Shown here piece after piece: positions 10,401-19,115 of a stretch of DNA of 37,029 bases. This stretch comes from Candidatus Opitulatrix roisinitermitis. GTDB lineage: Bacteria; Actinomycetota; Actinomycetes; Actinomycetales; Bifidobacteriaceae. The stretch is taken from contig JAITRN010000020.1 of assembly GCA_031288355.1 (NCBI GenBank), positions 1-37,029 on the forward strand. The letters are read 5' to 3'. The translations under genes and the position numbers were made by a program. Position 1 is the first letter of the stretch. Each line of letters opens with the position of its first letter. The notes beneath the pieces were generated by a model. That model was not told the DNA's origin, searched no databases, and was given only the letters and a program-made list of their open reading frames with translations.

Positions 10401-13400
10401 AGTTGGGTTCAAGCCAATCAATTTTCTTCTAAATTAGGTGTCACACAATTAGCTTCAGGATCAAGCGGTTTCACTCTTGCCACAGGCGTCACGCCAGAAG
10501 CTCCTACTATAACTAATACGACTGCAACATATAGATATAATGCAGGCGATAAAATGTTTTTAAAATTTGGAGTGCAAGCTTCGCCATTTCCTGACACTAA
10601 TAATTTAAGTTTCAAATTTTCAAAAGGTTGGACGTCCTTAGATGATTTAGGGCTAGAGGCTCAGTGCGACACCAGCGATTGCTCCGTTTCCGGGACTTTG
10701 CAAGGACTCCCAGGACTCTATACTTTTGTTGTGACAATTTCTTCATATTTAGGGAGTATTTCTCGACAATATCAAATAATTTTAGATGGTGTGGCGCCAA
10801 CGCTAGAGATAAAAAATAAAGATATACCGACATCCTTTAATATAGGAGATGATATAAGTATTCCAATTTACACAACAGGCACACCAAAACCAAATGTGAG
10901 TGCAGATAATTTGCCAGAGGGCCTGCAAATTGCAGAAATTTTTGATCAAGCGGATTTGGATGCAGGCATAACTCATAGAATTGAGGGCAAGATTTCTTCA
11001 ACTGCTCAAAACACTTATAATTCTGTCGTTAAAGCCAAAAATGCTGTTTTACCTGATGGAGTAAGCCAAAATATCGTTTTCAATATTTCGCAAACCCCAG
11101 CTTTCCATATTCCTTGTGAAGAGCAAAAAGAAGGCACTAATACCAAGTGTATTATAAAAGTTTCCACCCAGGATATTCTCAATATAGATTTAAATTTAGT
11201 TTCAAACCCTGAAATAACTGATGTATCAGTTTCGCCGGCTAGTGTTTTGCAAACTCTAGGAATTAATTTGGAGAAAAAAATGATAACTGATGTTGTGGCA
11301 GATAATCCAGCTGATTCAAAAATTTCTGAACATTGGTTTTTAACCACAAAAGGGATTATCGGAAATCATAAAGGCCAATATGAATTGACTGCTAAAGCTG
11401 GTGAAAATGTCTCCGAAAAATTCTGGTTATATGTGGACGATGTTTTGCCGTCTATTTCTAGCAGCACAAATTATTCACAGATTGTCGGAAATCAAATATA
11501 TTTTCCTTTAACTGTTGAGGGCACGCCTTTCCCTGTTTTATCTCCAGCTGGGTATTCTAAAAATGGCGTAAAAAGCCCTGATAATGCTTGGCCGAATTGG
11601 CTGCATTTAGATCTAAATAATGATGGACAAATTGGGTCTAATGCTCTTAAAGGAAATGTTATTAGTTTAACTTCGCCATCCTTAACTAAGGATACTATTG
11701 GTGATTATATAATAAATATACTTGCTAAAAATGTTGCTGGCAGTGTGAATTTATCAGTTTCTTTACATATAACGGGTTCAGATCCTGTAATAAATATAAC
11801 AGATCAGCAGTTCTTTTTTGATAATGCCGATAATTCTAGACCAATTTCAGATTTTTCGGTGACAGGATCGCCAGATCCTTATGTTACGTTAGAAAGTGTT
11901 AGATTTACTTCAGTTGATGGGAATTTAACAAATGCGCCAAGTACTTTGTTTGCTTTGGATGATGGTCCTTTAGGGACAGGACCTTTTAGTATTTTTGCAA
12001 CTACTGATTTAGCGCCAAAAGACGTTGGCGAATATATTTTGAGTTTAAAGGCTAAAAATGCTATGGGAGAAGTTTCTAAACAGGTGAAATTTGACGTTAT
12101 TGAAAAGGCCAGTTTTAATATAACTGGCAAAACAGAATACAATTTGGGTGATGAGGCAGTTTTAAATTTAGGTCTTTCGGGCAATCCGTGCCCTGTTTCA
12201 GTAACAGCTGTTTTGCCAGATGGCGCTGATTTTACAAGTAAAATAGAAGGAACATCCTGTTTACAGGGATATACATTTAAAACATCTCAATTTAAAAAAC
12301 TAGGTTCTTACCAAATCAAGTTTTCGGCAATTCAAAAATACACTGGCGATGTTGCCCAGCTAGAAACTATAGCTTACACAACAATAAATGTTAATCCTGA
12401 CAAACCTCAAATAAAAGTTCCAGCTAATTTGTCAGTTTATTCATCAAGTGCTTTTGAAGAGAATTTTCAAATAAGCGGCAATCCGTGCCCAGCTTTTGTG
12501 AGTTTAGAAAATGCACCTGATTGGATTCAAGTTGCTAAAACAAGTGGAGACTCATGGTGTGGTGGCGGTAAAATTTATGGGACTGTGCCAGATAATGTGT
12601 CGGTAAATACTGCTTTACCAATAACTATTGAAGCGAAAGTAGATGATAATAATAAAACCCAAGCGACGAGTGTTATTCAAATAGTTGGGACAGCGCCAGA
12701 TTTTCATATAAATACTAGTACTAACGGGTCTGTAGGCAAATATTATTCGCTTGATTTAGGTGTGACAGGTAATCCTTTCCCAGATGTGACTGTTCAAAGT
12801 GCCACAGATGGACAAGGAGGTGTTTTACCAAAGGGTTTGTCGCTTTATAATGATAAAGTTAAACAAAAATGGTTTATTCAAGGAATGCCAGAAAAAGTTG
12901 GCCGTTCAGAGTTTTCGTTAGTGGCGACTAATAGTGCTAGCGCTTCGCAAACAGGCAAAAATTCATCAGAATCTATTTTAGTAAGTATTATTATTTCAGG
13001 GAGTTTCCCTGCTTTTAATCCGGTAGGCACAACTAATATTTTTGTTGGACAATTTATTAATATGCCTCTTGGGGTGACAGGAAGTCCATGTCCAGTTGTG
13101 GAAATTGATTCTGCTAGTCCTAAGATAAATGATATTGCTATTGTAGGAAATTGTAATGAGGGTTTTTATTTGAGAGGCGTGGTTGATTCAAATACTTTGC
13201 CAGGGGCATATGACATAAAGATAACAGCAACAAATTCCCAAGGTAAGGCTGTTACAATTTTGCCTTTGAAAATTTTTGCAACATCTTCTCCGCCGACTAT
13301 AACAGACCAAACCGATTATTCAATTTTGCAAACTCGTTTATCATCTATAAATTTGGGTGTTCAAGGTTCTCCTTGTCCAAATGTCAGAGTTGATGACGCT

Positions 13401-16400
13401 AGTAAATTGCCAAAAGGGATGTATTTAGTGCCTAATTTGACTTGTGCAGACCCTTATGGCGCTAGAATTGAAGGTGTTCCGTTAGTGGAGGGTTCATATA
13501 CTTTTAAAGTCACAGCCTCTAATAGTTCAGGAGTTGTTGAAAAAAATATAACTATAAATGTCAAAGCTTATACTCAGGCTCCAAAATTTTATTCGCCAGT
13601 TTCGGCTATCGGCTCAGAAGAAGATTTCTTTATTTTCAACTTAGGCTTAACATCAGATCCTATATCTCATTTGTATTTAGATCGACAATCTGATAAATTA
13701 CCTAATGGTTTGGAGTTGCTAGCAAATAGTGATGGGTCTTATTATATTTCAGGCAGACCCGGTTTAGGCACAGCTGGAATTTATAATTTGATAATTGAAG
13801 CTGATAATGGTATTGAACCAAAAGCTAGTCATTTGTTGACTTTAACAATAACAAAAGATCCAATAGCCCCGGCTTTTCATTTGCCAACAAATACTTTTAG
13901 CCAAATTTTAGAAGATAATTTTCAAATTCCTTTGTTGGTTTCAGGAAATCCATGTCCAGTTTTGAGTTATCAAATAACTTCCCCTGCGTCTAATCCGTCA
14001 GTTTCTAATTTGTCTATTTCAGGAAGTTGCGGTTCGTCTGGGTTTATTTTGCATGGAAATGCTAGTAGTTTAGGGACCACGACTATTAGATTAACTGCTC
14101 AGAATCCTGATGATGAGCAAATGAAAGCTTTTGAAGATATAAATATTATAGTTGGAGGAAATGAGCCACAAATTATTTCCCCGAGTTTTGTTTCTGCTAA
14201 CTCAAATGAAGTAATAAGTGTTCCTGTAGTTGTAGTTGGCGAGCCGGTGCCTAGTTTAACAGCTAAGGATTTGCCTGATGGGTTAGCTTTGGTCGGCAGC
14301 GACCGAAATTGGCGAATTCAAGGCTCAATTGCTAAGGTTGGTGTTTATAAAACAATTCTAACTGCTCAAAATGCTAATTCAAGTAAACAACTATTTATAG
14401 AATTTCATATAGTAGATTCAGCTATTAAATTTAATATGCCAGATTTGGATAATGCCGCTTATGGGGTTTATTATAATATGCCATTAGATATTATAGGAAC
14501 TTGTCCAGATAATGTTAAAATAATTAATGGCAATTTGCCTGATGGTTTAGATATTGTTGGCGGTTGCACAGGCTCGCCTTATGCAATTTCTGGTGTTCCA
14601 AAGTTTAATTCATCTAAGTCAAAAGACTCTTTTCAGATAACCTTGCAGGCGGAAGTCGGCGGAACAAGCGGGCAAACTGCCTCTAAAGATTTTACTTTAA
14701 ATATCCATTCAGAAGCTCCGCAATTTTTTGGTTCAGATACAGCAGTATTTAAAACTGGTGATTTTGCTGTTTTTGATTTAGACGTTGTGGGTAATCCAAT
14801 ACCTATTGTTTCTGTTGAAGACGGTGTTTTGCCAGATGGTTTGAAATTGCAGGTTATAGACCAAGTCACTGGCGATGTTGCTATTTTAGGAACACCTAGC
14901 AGCGCTGATATAGGTTCTAGATATGTGAAATTCAAAGCCCAAAATCCGCAAAATCCATCAATTTTTGCTGAAAAAATAATTAATATAAAAATTGTTGGTA
15001 ATGCCCCGGCTTTTGCTATATCGCCGAATATTGCTTTTAATATAAATAGTGAATTTGTTTATTCGCTGGGCGTCACAGGAAGCCCTTGCCCTAGTGCTTT
15101 GCAATATAATAAAGGTGATTTGCCGCATGGGGTTAGTATTTTAGGGACTAATTGTTCAAGTGACCCTTATAGAATTGCTGGATTGGTGCAAGAGGTTGGT
15201 ACATGGGTTGTTCCTATAAAAGCAGGTAATTCGCAAGGTAGTGCTGAATTAGATTTAACACTTCATTCGGCTTCTAGCATTCCACAAATTGGCGGTCCTG
15301 ACAATATCCAAGCCACTGAAAAGCAATTCTTTGTTGCTGATTTGGCTGTGAGCGGAGATCCTTGTCCATCTTTGTCATTTTCAGCTAGTCAATATTCGGG
15401 TAATATAAAACTTATTCAAGCTAGTGATTTAAGTTGTAATTTTAAATTGGCAGGGGCAATTGATAATTCGGGCGAATATCAAGTTAATATAACGGCTACA
15501 AATTCAGCTGGCTCGGCTCATAAACAAATTATTTTGCATATTGGAGGCACAAAACCAGCTTTTCATTTGGATTCAAATATAACAGTGCCTGAGGAATCGA
15601 CTTTAAAAATTCCTTTAAATGTGACAGGTGATCCAGCGCCAACAGTTATTTTGAAAAATATTGTTTTAGTTGATCCGCCAGCGCTTCCTCCTCTGCCACA
15701 AAACTTGAAAATAGTTAAACAAGATAATTCATGGTATTTAGCAGGTAGTTTAGAAGATTCGTTGATTGACGGATTTGATGAAGTAACTTATGGCATTAAT
15801 ATGGAAGCTTCTAATAAAGATAACAGCAATAAAACATCTGTTACTCCTTTTGAATTGCTCTTAAAAGTTGTTAAACAGCAGCCAAAATTTGTTGCACCAA
15901 ATATTGTATATGCTACTCAAAATTCTTATTATGAACTTCCTTTAGGTCTTGATAAATATATTGTTAGAGTTAAAAATGGTTCAGCTTTGCCAGACGGGCT
16001 AATTTTAGCACCTGCCCAGTCTTCGGTTAAGTCACATTTAGGTTGGATGATATATGGCACGCCAACTGCAATTCAAACCACTAATACAACTTTGGAATTA
16101 GTTTCTTTACAAGGAAGTGTTTTAGATACAGCAGATATTCAATTTAATATTGTTTATTCAGCACAGCCACAGTTTAATCCAACTGGTAAAACTTCAGTTT
16201 TAAATTCTGAAAGAATAAATATTCCTTTAGGTGTTGTTGGCAATCCTGCTCCCGAGGTCACTGTACAAGGCGTTTTGCCAGATGGTTTGAAATTGCTAGG
16301 AAGTGTTGGTTCACAATGGTCTTTACAAGGAAAAATTAGTCAGCCTGCTAAATATTCAATTTTGTTAAAGGCTTGTTCTGGTTCACAGGATAGTTTAATA

Positions 16401-19115
16401 TGTGCTGACCAAAATATTGATATAATTGTCACTGATGGCAGCCCACAATTTAATGTAGCAAATCAAATTTCATTGACTGTTGGTTTAGAAAAAATTGTGA
16501 ATTTACAAGTTTCAGGAAACCCTAATCCTGAAGTTAGTATAGAATCTGGTGTTTTGCCAGATGGCTTATTTATCGATTTTGATAAAACGGCTGGCCTGTA
16601 TTTAATTAAAGGAACTCCGCAAAATGCTGGTGAATATACAGTGACTTTCAAAGCAGTTAATGGAGCCGGTGAAACACGCGCTATAGTAACTTTTCTAGTT
16701 GGTAGTCAAGAACCTACTTTCTTTTTGCCCGCAGTGTCTTCTGCTGTGATAGATGAATATTTTTCTTTGCCAATAAAAGTCGCAGGAGACCCTTGTCCTA
16801 TTTTGGCGCTTGATGAAACTTCTGAAGACCTGCCAGTTGGTTTAACTTTGCAAGGAATTTGTGATTCAAATAAAAGTTCAAGTTATAAAATTGCAGGAAC
16901 AATCACAGACGAGGCTCATTTAGGCAATTATAATATTGTTTTGTCAGCTAAAAATTCTGATACAAAAGTTTTAGGAACAGTCACGATAAGTGTTGTTAGT
17001 CGAGCTCCAGCTTTTTCAATAGGGGCAAAAGCTCAAGCAATATTTGTCAAAAGTAAATTTTCGCGATTTGATTTAGGCGTCACAGGTTCGCCTTATCCAA
17101 ATATAATGTTGGAAAGCGGGAATTTGCCGGCAGGATTGAGTTTACAAACTGATCTTTTGGCTAAAAAAACATATATTTTGGGCTCGCCTGATTCATCAGA
17201 AGTATTTGGCAGCCAAACAGTTGTTAATCTAAAAGCCCAAAATCCAGACAATCCTAGTCAATTTGCTCAATTGCAGTTAACTCTTATTATAAATGATGAT
17301 AGTCCGTATATTTCGCTTCAATCAACTGATAGTGGGCCGACAGTTACTGTTGAATTTAATGAGGAAGCTACAATTAATTTTAATGTTGCTGGAAACCCAA
17401 TACCGCAAGTTAATTTATCTGGCGCTTTGCCGAAAGGTTTTGTTTTAGCTGGTTCTGGTACATCAGTAGTTAGTATAGCCGGCCAAAGCACACAATCAGG
17501 CACTTATCATATCGCTCTTACTGCCGAAAATATTTATGGTAGTCAAACCTATAATTTAATATTAGTTATTTTAGGAGCTCAACCTCGCTTTTTGTCTAAT
17601 CCTGTGATAAATTTAACGGTCGATTCTTTGGCATCTTATGATTTAGGTGTCACTAGCTGTCCTTATGGAGCTAAAGTTGTTTTGAAAAATTCTGAGGACT
17701 ATCCTTTGCCAGAAGGTTTGGAACTAAAACAAGTAAAGAATAATGGTATTAGTAATATTTGTGGAAATATACAAGACGCTAATTCAGCTATTTCCCCAAG
17801 TGATAAATGGATTATTCAAGGCACGCCAAAGGTTTTAGGGGAGCAAAACATCAATCTTGAAGCTTGTGCGGTTAATTCACAGGATCAAATAGTAGGTGTT
17901 TTATGTCAAAGAGAAGAGTTTGAAATAAATATTAGATCATCTGCTCCTAAATTTAATGTAGAAACAGATTCAGAAGGTAAATTGATTATGCCACTAACTT
18001 CTGGCACAGAAGTTAGCTTTGATTTAAATCTTACAGGCAATCCAGCTCCAGAAGTTTCTGTTTCCAAAGGCGCTTTGCCAAAAGGTTTAACCATATCTGA
18101 TGGATTTATTAAAGGCGTTTTAGATAGTGATATTGGTCAGTATTCTTTAGAATTAATAGCTAAAAATAATTCTGGGAAGAATGATAAATTGCCAGTTTTG
18201 ATTAGCGTTTCGGGTCAAAACCCAGCTTTTCATCCGCTTTCTACAAAAATGCATGGCACAATTGGTCAGGTTTTCGATATAGATTTAGGCATTACGGGCA
18301 AACCTTTGCCATTTGTTTTTGTAGAAAGCGGAAAATTGCCGTCTGGCATCAATTTAGTTCAAACAGAAACTGATTGGTATTTACGCGGGCGTTTACAAGG
18401 AGTCCCTGGTTCGTTTGATTTTACTTTGAAAGCTCAAACTCCAGTTTCTAATTCTGTTTTTCAAGAGAATGAAATAGATTCTACTTTACCTAATGCGATA
18501 TCTTCTGCTCAGGACGAATTTGTAATTCAAGCTGATGCTGTGGCACCTAGTTTTAATATGTCTAATGGCAAAATTTTATCTGCTAAACAATATAAATATA
18601 TAAATATACCTTTACATTATTCAGCTGAACCTTGTAAAACGCCAAAAGTTGGCAATTTGCCACTTGGTCTGTCTTTATCAGGCAGTTGTAGCGATGGTTA
18701 TGAAATTAATGGAACAGTTTTGGCTGGCTTGGGTAGTCATAAAATTCATTTATCAGGTGAAAATGCTGGCGGAAAAGCTCAAAAAGATTTGTATTTAAAT
18801 ATTTTGCCAAGTGATAAACCTAATGAATTCCCGACAACCTCAGATAGCAGTTTTAATAATAGCTCAGTTAATCAAAATACTGTAAACAGTCAGTCGAAAA
18901 TTGGAAAATCTCAATCTAGTTTGCCAGAGAATCAAACGCCAGAGAATCAGATTAGTGCAAATTCGGCATATTCAGATTTTGCTAATTTGCAAAATGGTTT
19001 AATAATTTCAGGATTAGGCTTTTTGTTGTTAGCCTTAGCTTATTTTATTTTGCGAAAGTCTTTTTGGCTTAAATTGTTTTTTGCAAAAAAACCAAAAGGG
19101 GGAGATGATGAGTAA
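1428..19115 (+). CDS. Giant surface protein (5,895 aa): export segment, strand-rich region, RCC1-like repeats, He_PIG/Ig-like repeats, C-terminal TM anchor
   Basis: Single uninterrupted ORF. RCC1-type motifs such as YSWGDNSKGQLG, YAWGKNDFGQIG, WSWGANNFGQLG; Ig-like motifs such as GNPxPxVxVxxGxLPxGLxL...xGxPxxxGxYxxxxxAxNxxG; C-terminus GLIISGLGFLLLALAYFILRKSFWLKLFFAKKPKGGDDE. Confidence 0.95.
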   Translation: MKKLKNNFLRLLSFLVSVGKTLIYEFSSIKTRPHNHKHLKSATIKNYFKKLVCFVAGLAVFLTGTIVAITTPSLNPVYSNTLMKTPSNKGAGEVLAPQVVSTAFLKNSVDEILNVKLPESSSKKNVETSKKHQLLVKVDTSNAKKAGELIIAENNDWNVPTRDKQSFAYKYPKNSSSFEALVNVSDDNHLTARSTTDVNIRLTALADFSDVPAVSLTKNLESDGNDDQFHKYFKGDPTQVKPETAKGELAPGGTKAITPVVLYDNQVGIGAALSKNNSLSVLGKGSIPSRSEKDSYPVRAVWLTIYAGESEVKIGGSVIPAKTNKTVIAQVNEVGSVDFEVSDPASFVKISASGYVGASFYDEDQTIVDGGIAVLGSQMDSSLAQGVQNFAKIDGIEGGAFLNLDNADEQNYEPNITINDIGEITLGKQIYVEVKGTVESSPALQNVAIYANGQFIAIANIDQTQSPARYFAKIVPGAGQANISAVATTYSGKQKTASTLADGVNDPGPDVPIVSDDAYTLSDDAMNRISIQSANSLTFKGPEDIVVPEFDNMGNVVYDSNTGKQQVHVIDAGDVVLSNYKDKSNFSRRVVAVDKFPSKIVLITSDAALDDVFEQADMKEYPTLMPNSALQVDSALKKNQKTGVYEGDKKLELSEEEYNQLQKDSKTSSQTELDSDQSQTLSKEQQLYNSSEKQPDKTAHVGEEFTESEKKTNEFLDASVQQMENGEKIQGLYTDKNNTDNLHSTGAIKQGSITQNGVASPQADIDTPDVPSDPNDPRSDDPSALSDSNGANGLDIISLCVNVGFDITAKVTSQSGPVNQVAVSAKAQLRACFKFNFIIEFGIKIFWKWNFIPLKASFHFKIGIYEQSSARVYLKGSLNVQKNLAAYPLVKFDDFFVAMVAAVPLCFEIVFTTSYAPGLVFEGMGTGSIYVSQSYMNYYEYNSGADDNGVHKHSKNGSKTANVYGQFGAYFDAYFPLSLELVAYGTLRLELAILPFFRIGFQFTLSNYPQPDNLCSIYGPPCGRLNISLYFVFQVYIAAYVRFKIGWNLGPLKLQFTFKFAEIAFGPIGVNLSIISLVRETPPNRWIDMFYNPSAPAPGPEPGPSPPNPAYTGPGSVYSYGDNAYGQLGNGEKGSSSYDLEPALGLSNIKKVVSSPSSNATYALDDKGYLYSWGDNSKGQLGRGFIGDKPTNWTSSSKSSSEPDKVVDKNGNPLSGLQDIAAFDGGGYALTKQGLVYSWGDNSLGQLGDSSANSRTFADQIPALEAVEMIAGGSSTGYCVKEDGTLWAYGKNITKTSGSWSSPTRLGSISKANGQDVKLIAAGSDNFYFASDDKIYGIGANNGVTFGSGQPDFITSENYALVANQPDTSKTNGWHSLSANGQTAYALGNDAQVYAWGKNDFGQIGNGQKGLENVGLTKWQSTKRVASISAGNGFAVAETEDGNMLGWGKNDSGQLGLAKNISQTSTPTLNPASHISQVGAGGKNSYIVRKIASVASTSGTLNQVDYNSDGQSSVLPVQGIAQNTASKTVTNSMGTFVLTKKGTVKKIIKETLSSEDINNSNNEINKVEDIAASKDAIFAMTEDGSVFSWSDNVNSKSLGRAVSKTEQAQTPARIKLDNTLDDKGNVIKERCGEADESGVTGISAFSDRAFAICQINGEGSLANPAHLIAWGDNTDGALGITDTSAYSQEPQRVTKIDIAGLDFQPSSIVAGANFTSVLNKNGSVLAFGQTSAADYINAVNSAYFTKDKTVEDSKNITSITASWGGFYFVNKKGEVWTSGQSVNDGEKVSQNIKVPVKVNGLDYNFVVSISALKTDSNNLNDTIFAQTDDSEIIAFGNDLANPPGSMKPNNFNSIFNSVSVWSGDSQAYIITGDYNSPSVFSEAGYLFSAGQNSSGQLGLNSFVSQSNLELAEAAETGQITQAASNNSTGYALTPDGKIISFGGNSFGQRGVGDVSEGHNEGTFVTGMSNAVQISASGDAAFALDKFGDVWAWGRLADGSYLIPQKLQTANNIIQISSAAGSLYMIRSNGSVLLWNLDFQKPAKVLEQLNHIAQISASSNSLLALQSFSSVDSDDSSSSVNNVLIYNEGSGTTQKQVLPKESDGKDITVKNIAASINGGAGADASTYYITDNKGVLYAWGSNSAGQANPYSNEPSFSTPQAVTIPISSNAVKSLAAGWKDVYLTDEDGVVWAFGDNSFGQLAQGNTDTIRKVVAISGYSAKGVSAGENTLFVMGETEKNNYQAGAIYALGDNTNGSLGVDSKEAKVNQFMPVNSAVNPSGGTAGINFIKVVTNGNTTVALDESKNVWQWGKDFDSSSVSNQPVLLQSIKNVSDIAIGGQAAYALKTDKTLWSWGANNFGQLGNNKLDIKSLPKSNPGIVWGLYNIVRIGAGGDFAMAQKSDGTVYSWGNNDYYQLGLGQYKKDLFYGSPQIVEALQGVAVKQLTGGSKTGYVLTNSGDVWSWGKGGNGQLGDGTISEKKEFPSKIDITPGTRNTTRVFAYNIGASDDSAFVMGSDGLVYAWGKNDKNQLGTIDGTQPEPNPYLSASQNTFVAGKTSYLTTGKNSVYFVDYNGEDVAGFGGNEAGQFGGSAQSYATKQKLIKSYKGNPLSISAGGNQIYIIVPIDVQTGTDTNIWAVGNNDSGQLGQGSSAAKSSQKILSVRAVDDARGVTAANVAAVNQTGAAALQDGRVLSWGSAANGLLGNNSQTGTRSLADFVLPPKGGQQFLVNNSSACIESFCEVQDIISAGAAFYALTFSGAIYAWGNYQGNNKLVPTLVLAPGEGLDKITNMDSKGSRIVAWHDKSLDSSSDDCVNSLWAWTNDTAPVKINISNDNKDSIEKVFVTADAYYAVVVLAAGNRTIFAWGSNTNCALADTITCSLASGHKEGTPFIPGMLSKTPLVDTVKDFTVKDSQNLALDKEGHIWKWGKTPGNMDPTISQDMTLSGSKFVDNGNSQFVYTKCSSDSSDCNPTQVYAEGKNNYGQLGTNSVSDVASWVQANQFSSKLGVTQLASGSSGFTLATGVTPEAPTITNTTATYRYNAGDKMFLKFGVQASPFPDTNNLSFKFSKGWTSLDDLGLEAQCDTSDCSVSGTLQGLPGLYTFVVTISSYLGSISRQYQIILDGVAPTLEIKNKDIPTSFNIGDDISIPIYTTGTPKPNVSADNLPEGLQIAEIFDQADLDAGITHRIEGKISSTAQNTYNSVVKAKNAVLPDGVSQNIVFNISQTPAFHIPCEEQKEGTNTKCIIKVSTQDILNIDLNLVSNPEITDVSVSPASVLQTLGINLEKKMITDVVADNPADSKISEHWFLTTKGIIGNHKGQYELTAKAGENVSEKFWLYVDDVLPSISSSTNYSQIVGNQIYFPLTVEGTPFPVLSPAGYSKNGVKSPDNAWPNWLHLDLNNDGQIGSNALKGNVISLTSPSLTKDTIGDYIINILAKNVAGSVNLSVSLHITGSDPVINITDQQFFFDNADNSRPISDFSVTGSPDPYVTLESVRFTSVDGNLTNAPSTLFALDDGPLGTGPFSIFATTDLAPKDVGEYILSLKAKNAMGEVSKQVKFDVIEKASFNITGKTEYNLGDEAVLNLGLSGNPCPVSVTAVLPDGADFTSKIEGTSCLQGYTFKTSQFKKLGSYQIKFSAIQKYTGDVAQLETIAYTTINVNPDKPQIKVPANLSVYSSSAFEENFQISGNPCPAFVSLENAPDWIQVAKTSGDSWCGGGKIYGTVPDNVSVNTALPITIEAKVDDNNKTQATSVIQIVGTAPDFHINTSTNGSVGKYYSLDLGVTGNPFPDVTVQSATDGQGGVLPKGLSLYNDKVKQKWFIQGMPEKVGRSEFSLVATNSASASQTGKNSSESILVSIIISGSFPAFNPVGTTNIFVGQFINMPLGVTGSPCPVVEIDSASPKINDIAIVGNCNEGFYLRGVVDSNTLPGAYDIKITATNSQGKAVTILPLKIFATSSPPTITDQTDYSILQTRLSSINLGVQGSPCPNVRVDDASKLPKGMYLVPNLTCADPYGARIEGVPLVEGSYTFKVTASNSSGVVEKNITINVKAYTQAPKFYSPVSAIGSEEDFFIFNLGLTSDPISHLYLDRQSDKLPNGLELLANSDGSYYISGRPGLGTAGIYNLIIEADNGIEPKASHLLTLTITKDPIAPAFHLPTNTFSQILEDNFQIPLLVSGNPCPVLSYQITSPASNPSVSNLSISGSCGSSGFILHGNASSLGTTTIRLTAQNPDDEQMKAFEDINIIVGGNEPQIISPSFVSANSNEVISVPVVVVGEPVPSLTAKDLPDGLALVGSDRNWRIQGSIAKVGVYKTILTAQNANSSKQLFIEFHIVDSAIKFNMPDLDNAAYGVYYNMPLDIIGTCPDNVKIINGNLPDGLDIVGGCTGSPYAISGVPKFNSSKSKDSFQITLQAEVGGTSGQTASKDFTLNIHSEAPQFFGSDTAVFKTGDFAVFDLDVVGNPIPIVSVEDGVLPDGLKLQVIDQVTGDVAILGTPSSADIGSRYVKFKAQNPQNPSIFAEKIINIKIVGNAPAFAISPNIAFNINSEFVYSLGVTGSPCPSALQYNKGDLPHGVSILGTNCSSDPYRIAGLVQEVGTWVVPIKAGNSQGSAELDLTLHSASSIPQIGGPDNIQATEKQFFVADLAVSGDPCPSLSFSASQYSGNIKLIQASDLSCNFKLAGAIDNSGEYQVNITATNSAGSAHKQIILHIGGTKPAFHLDSNITVPEESTLKIPLNVTGDPAPTVILKNIVLVDPPALPPLPQNLKIVKQDNSWYLAGSLEDSLIDGFDEVTYGINMEASNKDNSNKTSVTPFELLLKVVKQQPKFVAPNIVYATQNSYYELPLGLDKYIVRVKNGSALPDGLILAPAQSSVKSHLGWMIYGTPTAIQTTNTTLELVSLQGSVLDTADIQFNIVYSAQPQFNPTGKTSVLNSERINIPLGVVGNPAPEVTVQGVLPDGLKLLGSVGSQWSLQGKISQPAKYSILLKACSGSQDSLICADQNIDIIVTDGSPQFNVANQISLTVGLEKIVNLQVSGNPNPEVSIESGVLPDGLFIDFDKTAGLYLIKGTPQNAGEYTVTFKAVNGAGETRAIVTFLVGSQEPTFFLPAVSSAVIDEYFSLPIKVAGDPCPILALDETSEDLPVGLTLQGICDSNKSSSYKIAGTITDEAHLGNYNIVLSAKNSDTKVLGTVTISVVSRAPAFSIGAKAQAIFVKSKFSRFDLGVTGSPYPNIMLESGNLPAGLSLQTDLLAKKTYILGSPDSSEVFGSQTVVNLKAQNPDNPSQFAQLQLTLIINDDSPYISLQSTDSGPTVTVEFNEEATINFNVAGNPIPQVNLSGALPKGFVLAGSGTSVVSIAGQSTQSGTYHIALTAENIYGSQTYNLILVILGAQPRFLSNPVINLTVDSLASYDLGVTSCPYGAKVVLKNSEDYPLPEGLELKQVKNNGISNICGNIQDANSAISPSDKWIIQGTPKVLGEQNINLEACAVNSQDQIVGVLCQREEFEINIRSSAPKFNVETDSEGKLIMPLTSGTEVSFDLNLTGNPAPEVSVSKGALPKGLTISDGFIKGVLDSDIGQYSLELIAKNNSGKNDKLPVLISVSGQNPAFHPLSTKMHGTIGQVFDIDLGITGKPLPFVFVESGKLPSGINLVQTETDWYLRGRLQGVPGSFDFTLKAQTPVSNSVFQENEIDSTLPNAISSAQDEFVIQADAVAPSFNMSNGKILSAKQYKYINIPLHYSAEPCKTPKVGNLPLGLSLSGSCSDGYEINGTVLAGLGSHKIHLSGENAGGKAQKDLYLNILPSDKPNEFPTTSDSSFNNSSVNQNTVNSQSKIGKSQSSLPENQTPENQISANSAYSDFANLQNGLIISGLGFLLLALAYFILRKSFWLKLFFAKKPKGGDDE
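4765..10480 (+). other. RCC1-like beta-propeller repeat region of the giant protein
   Basis: About 33 recurrences by eye of a [YWF]xWGxNxxGQLG-like motif followed by V..IxAGxxxxxALxxDGxVxxWG spacing; several copies degenerate. Confidence 0.85.
10500..18810 (+). other. He_PIG/Ig-like repeat region of the giant protein
   Basis: About 30 units of about 90 aa with LGVTGxPxPxVxV...LPxGLxL...IxGTPxxxGxYxxxxxAxNxxGxxxxxxxIxI. Confidence 0.8.

Noticed and set aside
18880-19112. LPXTG sortase signal at the C-terminus of the giant protein (LPENQT before the TM helix)
   Set aside because: LPENQ is not LPXTG and sits too far upstream of the helix; only a TM helix plus basic tail can be supported.
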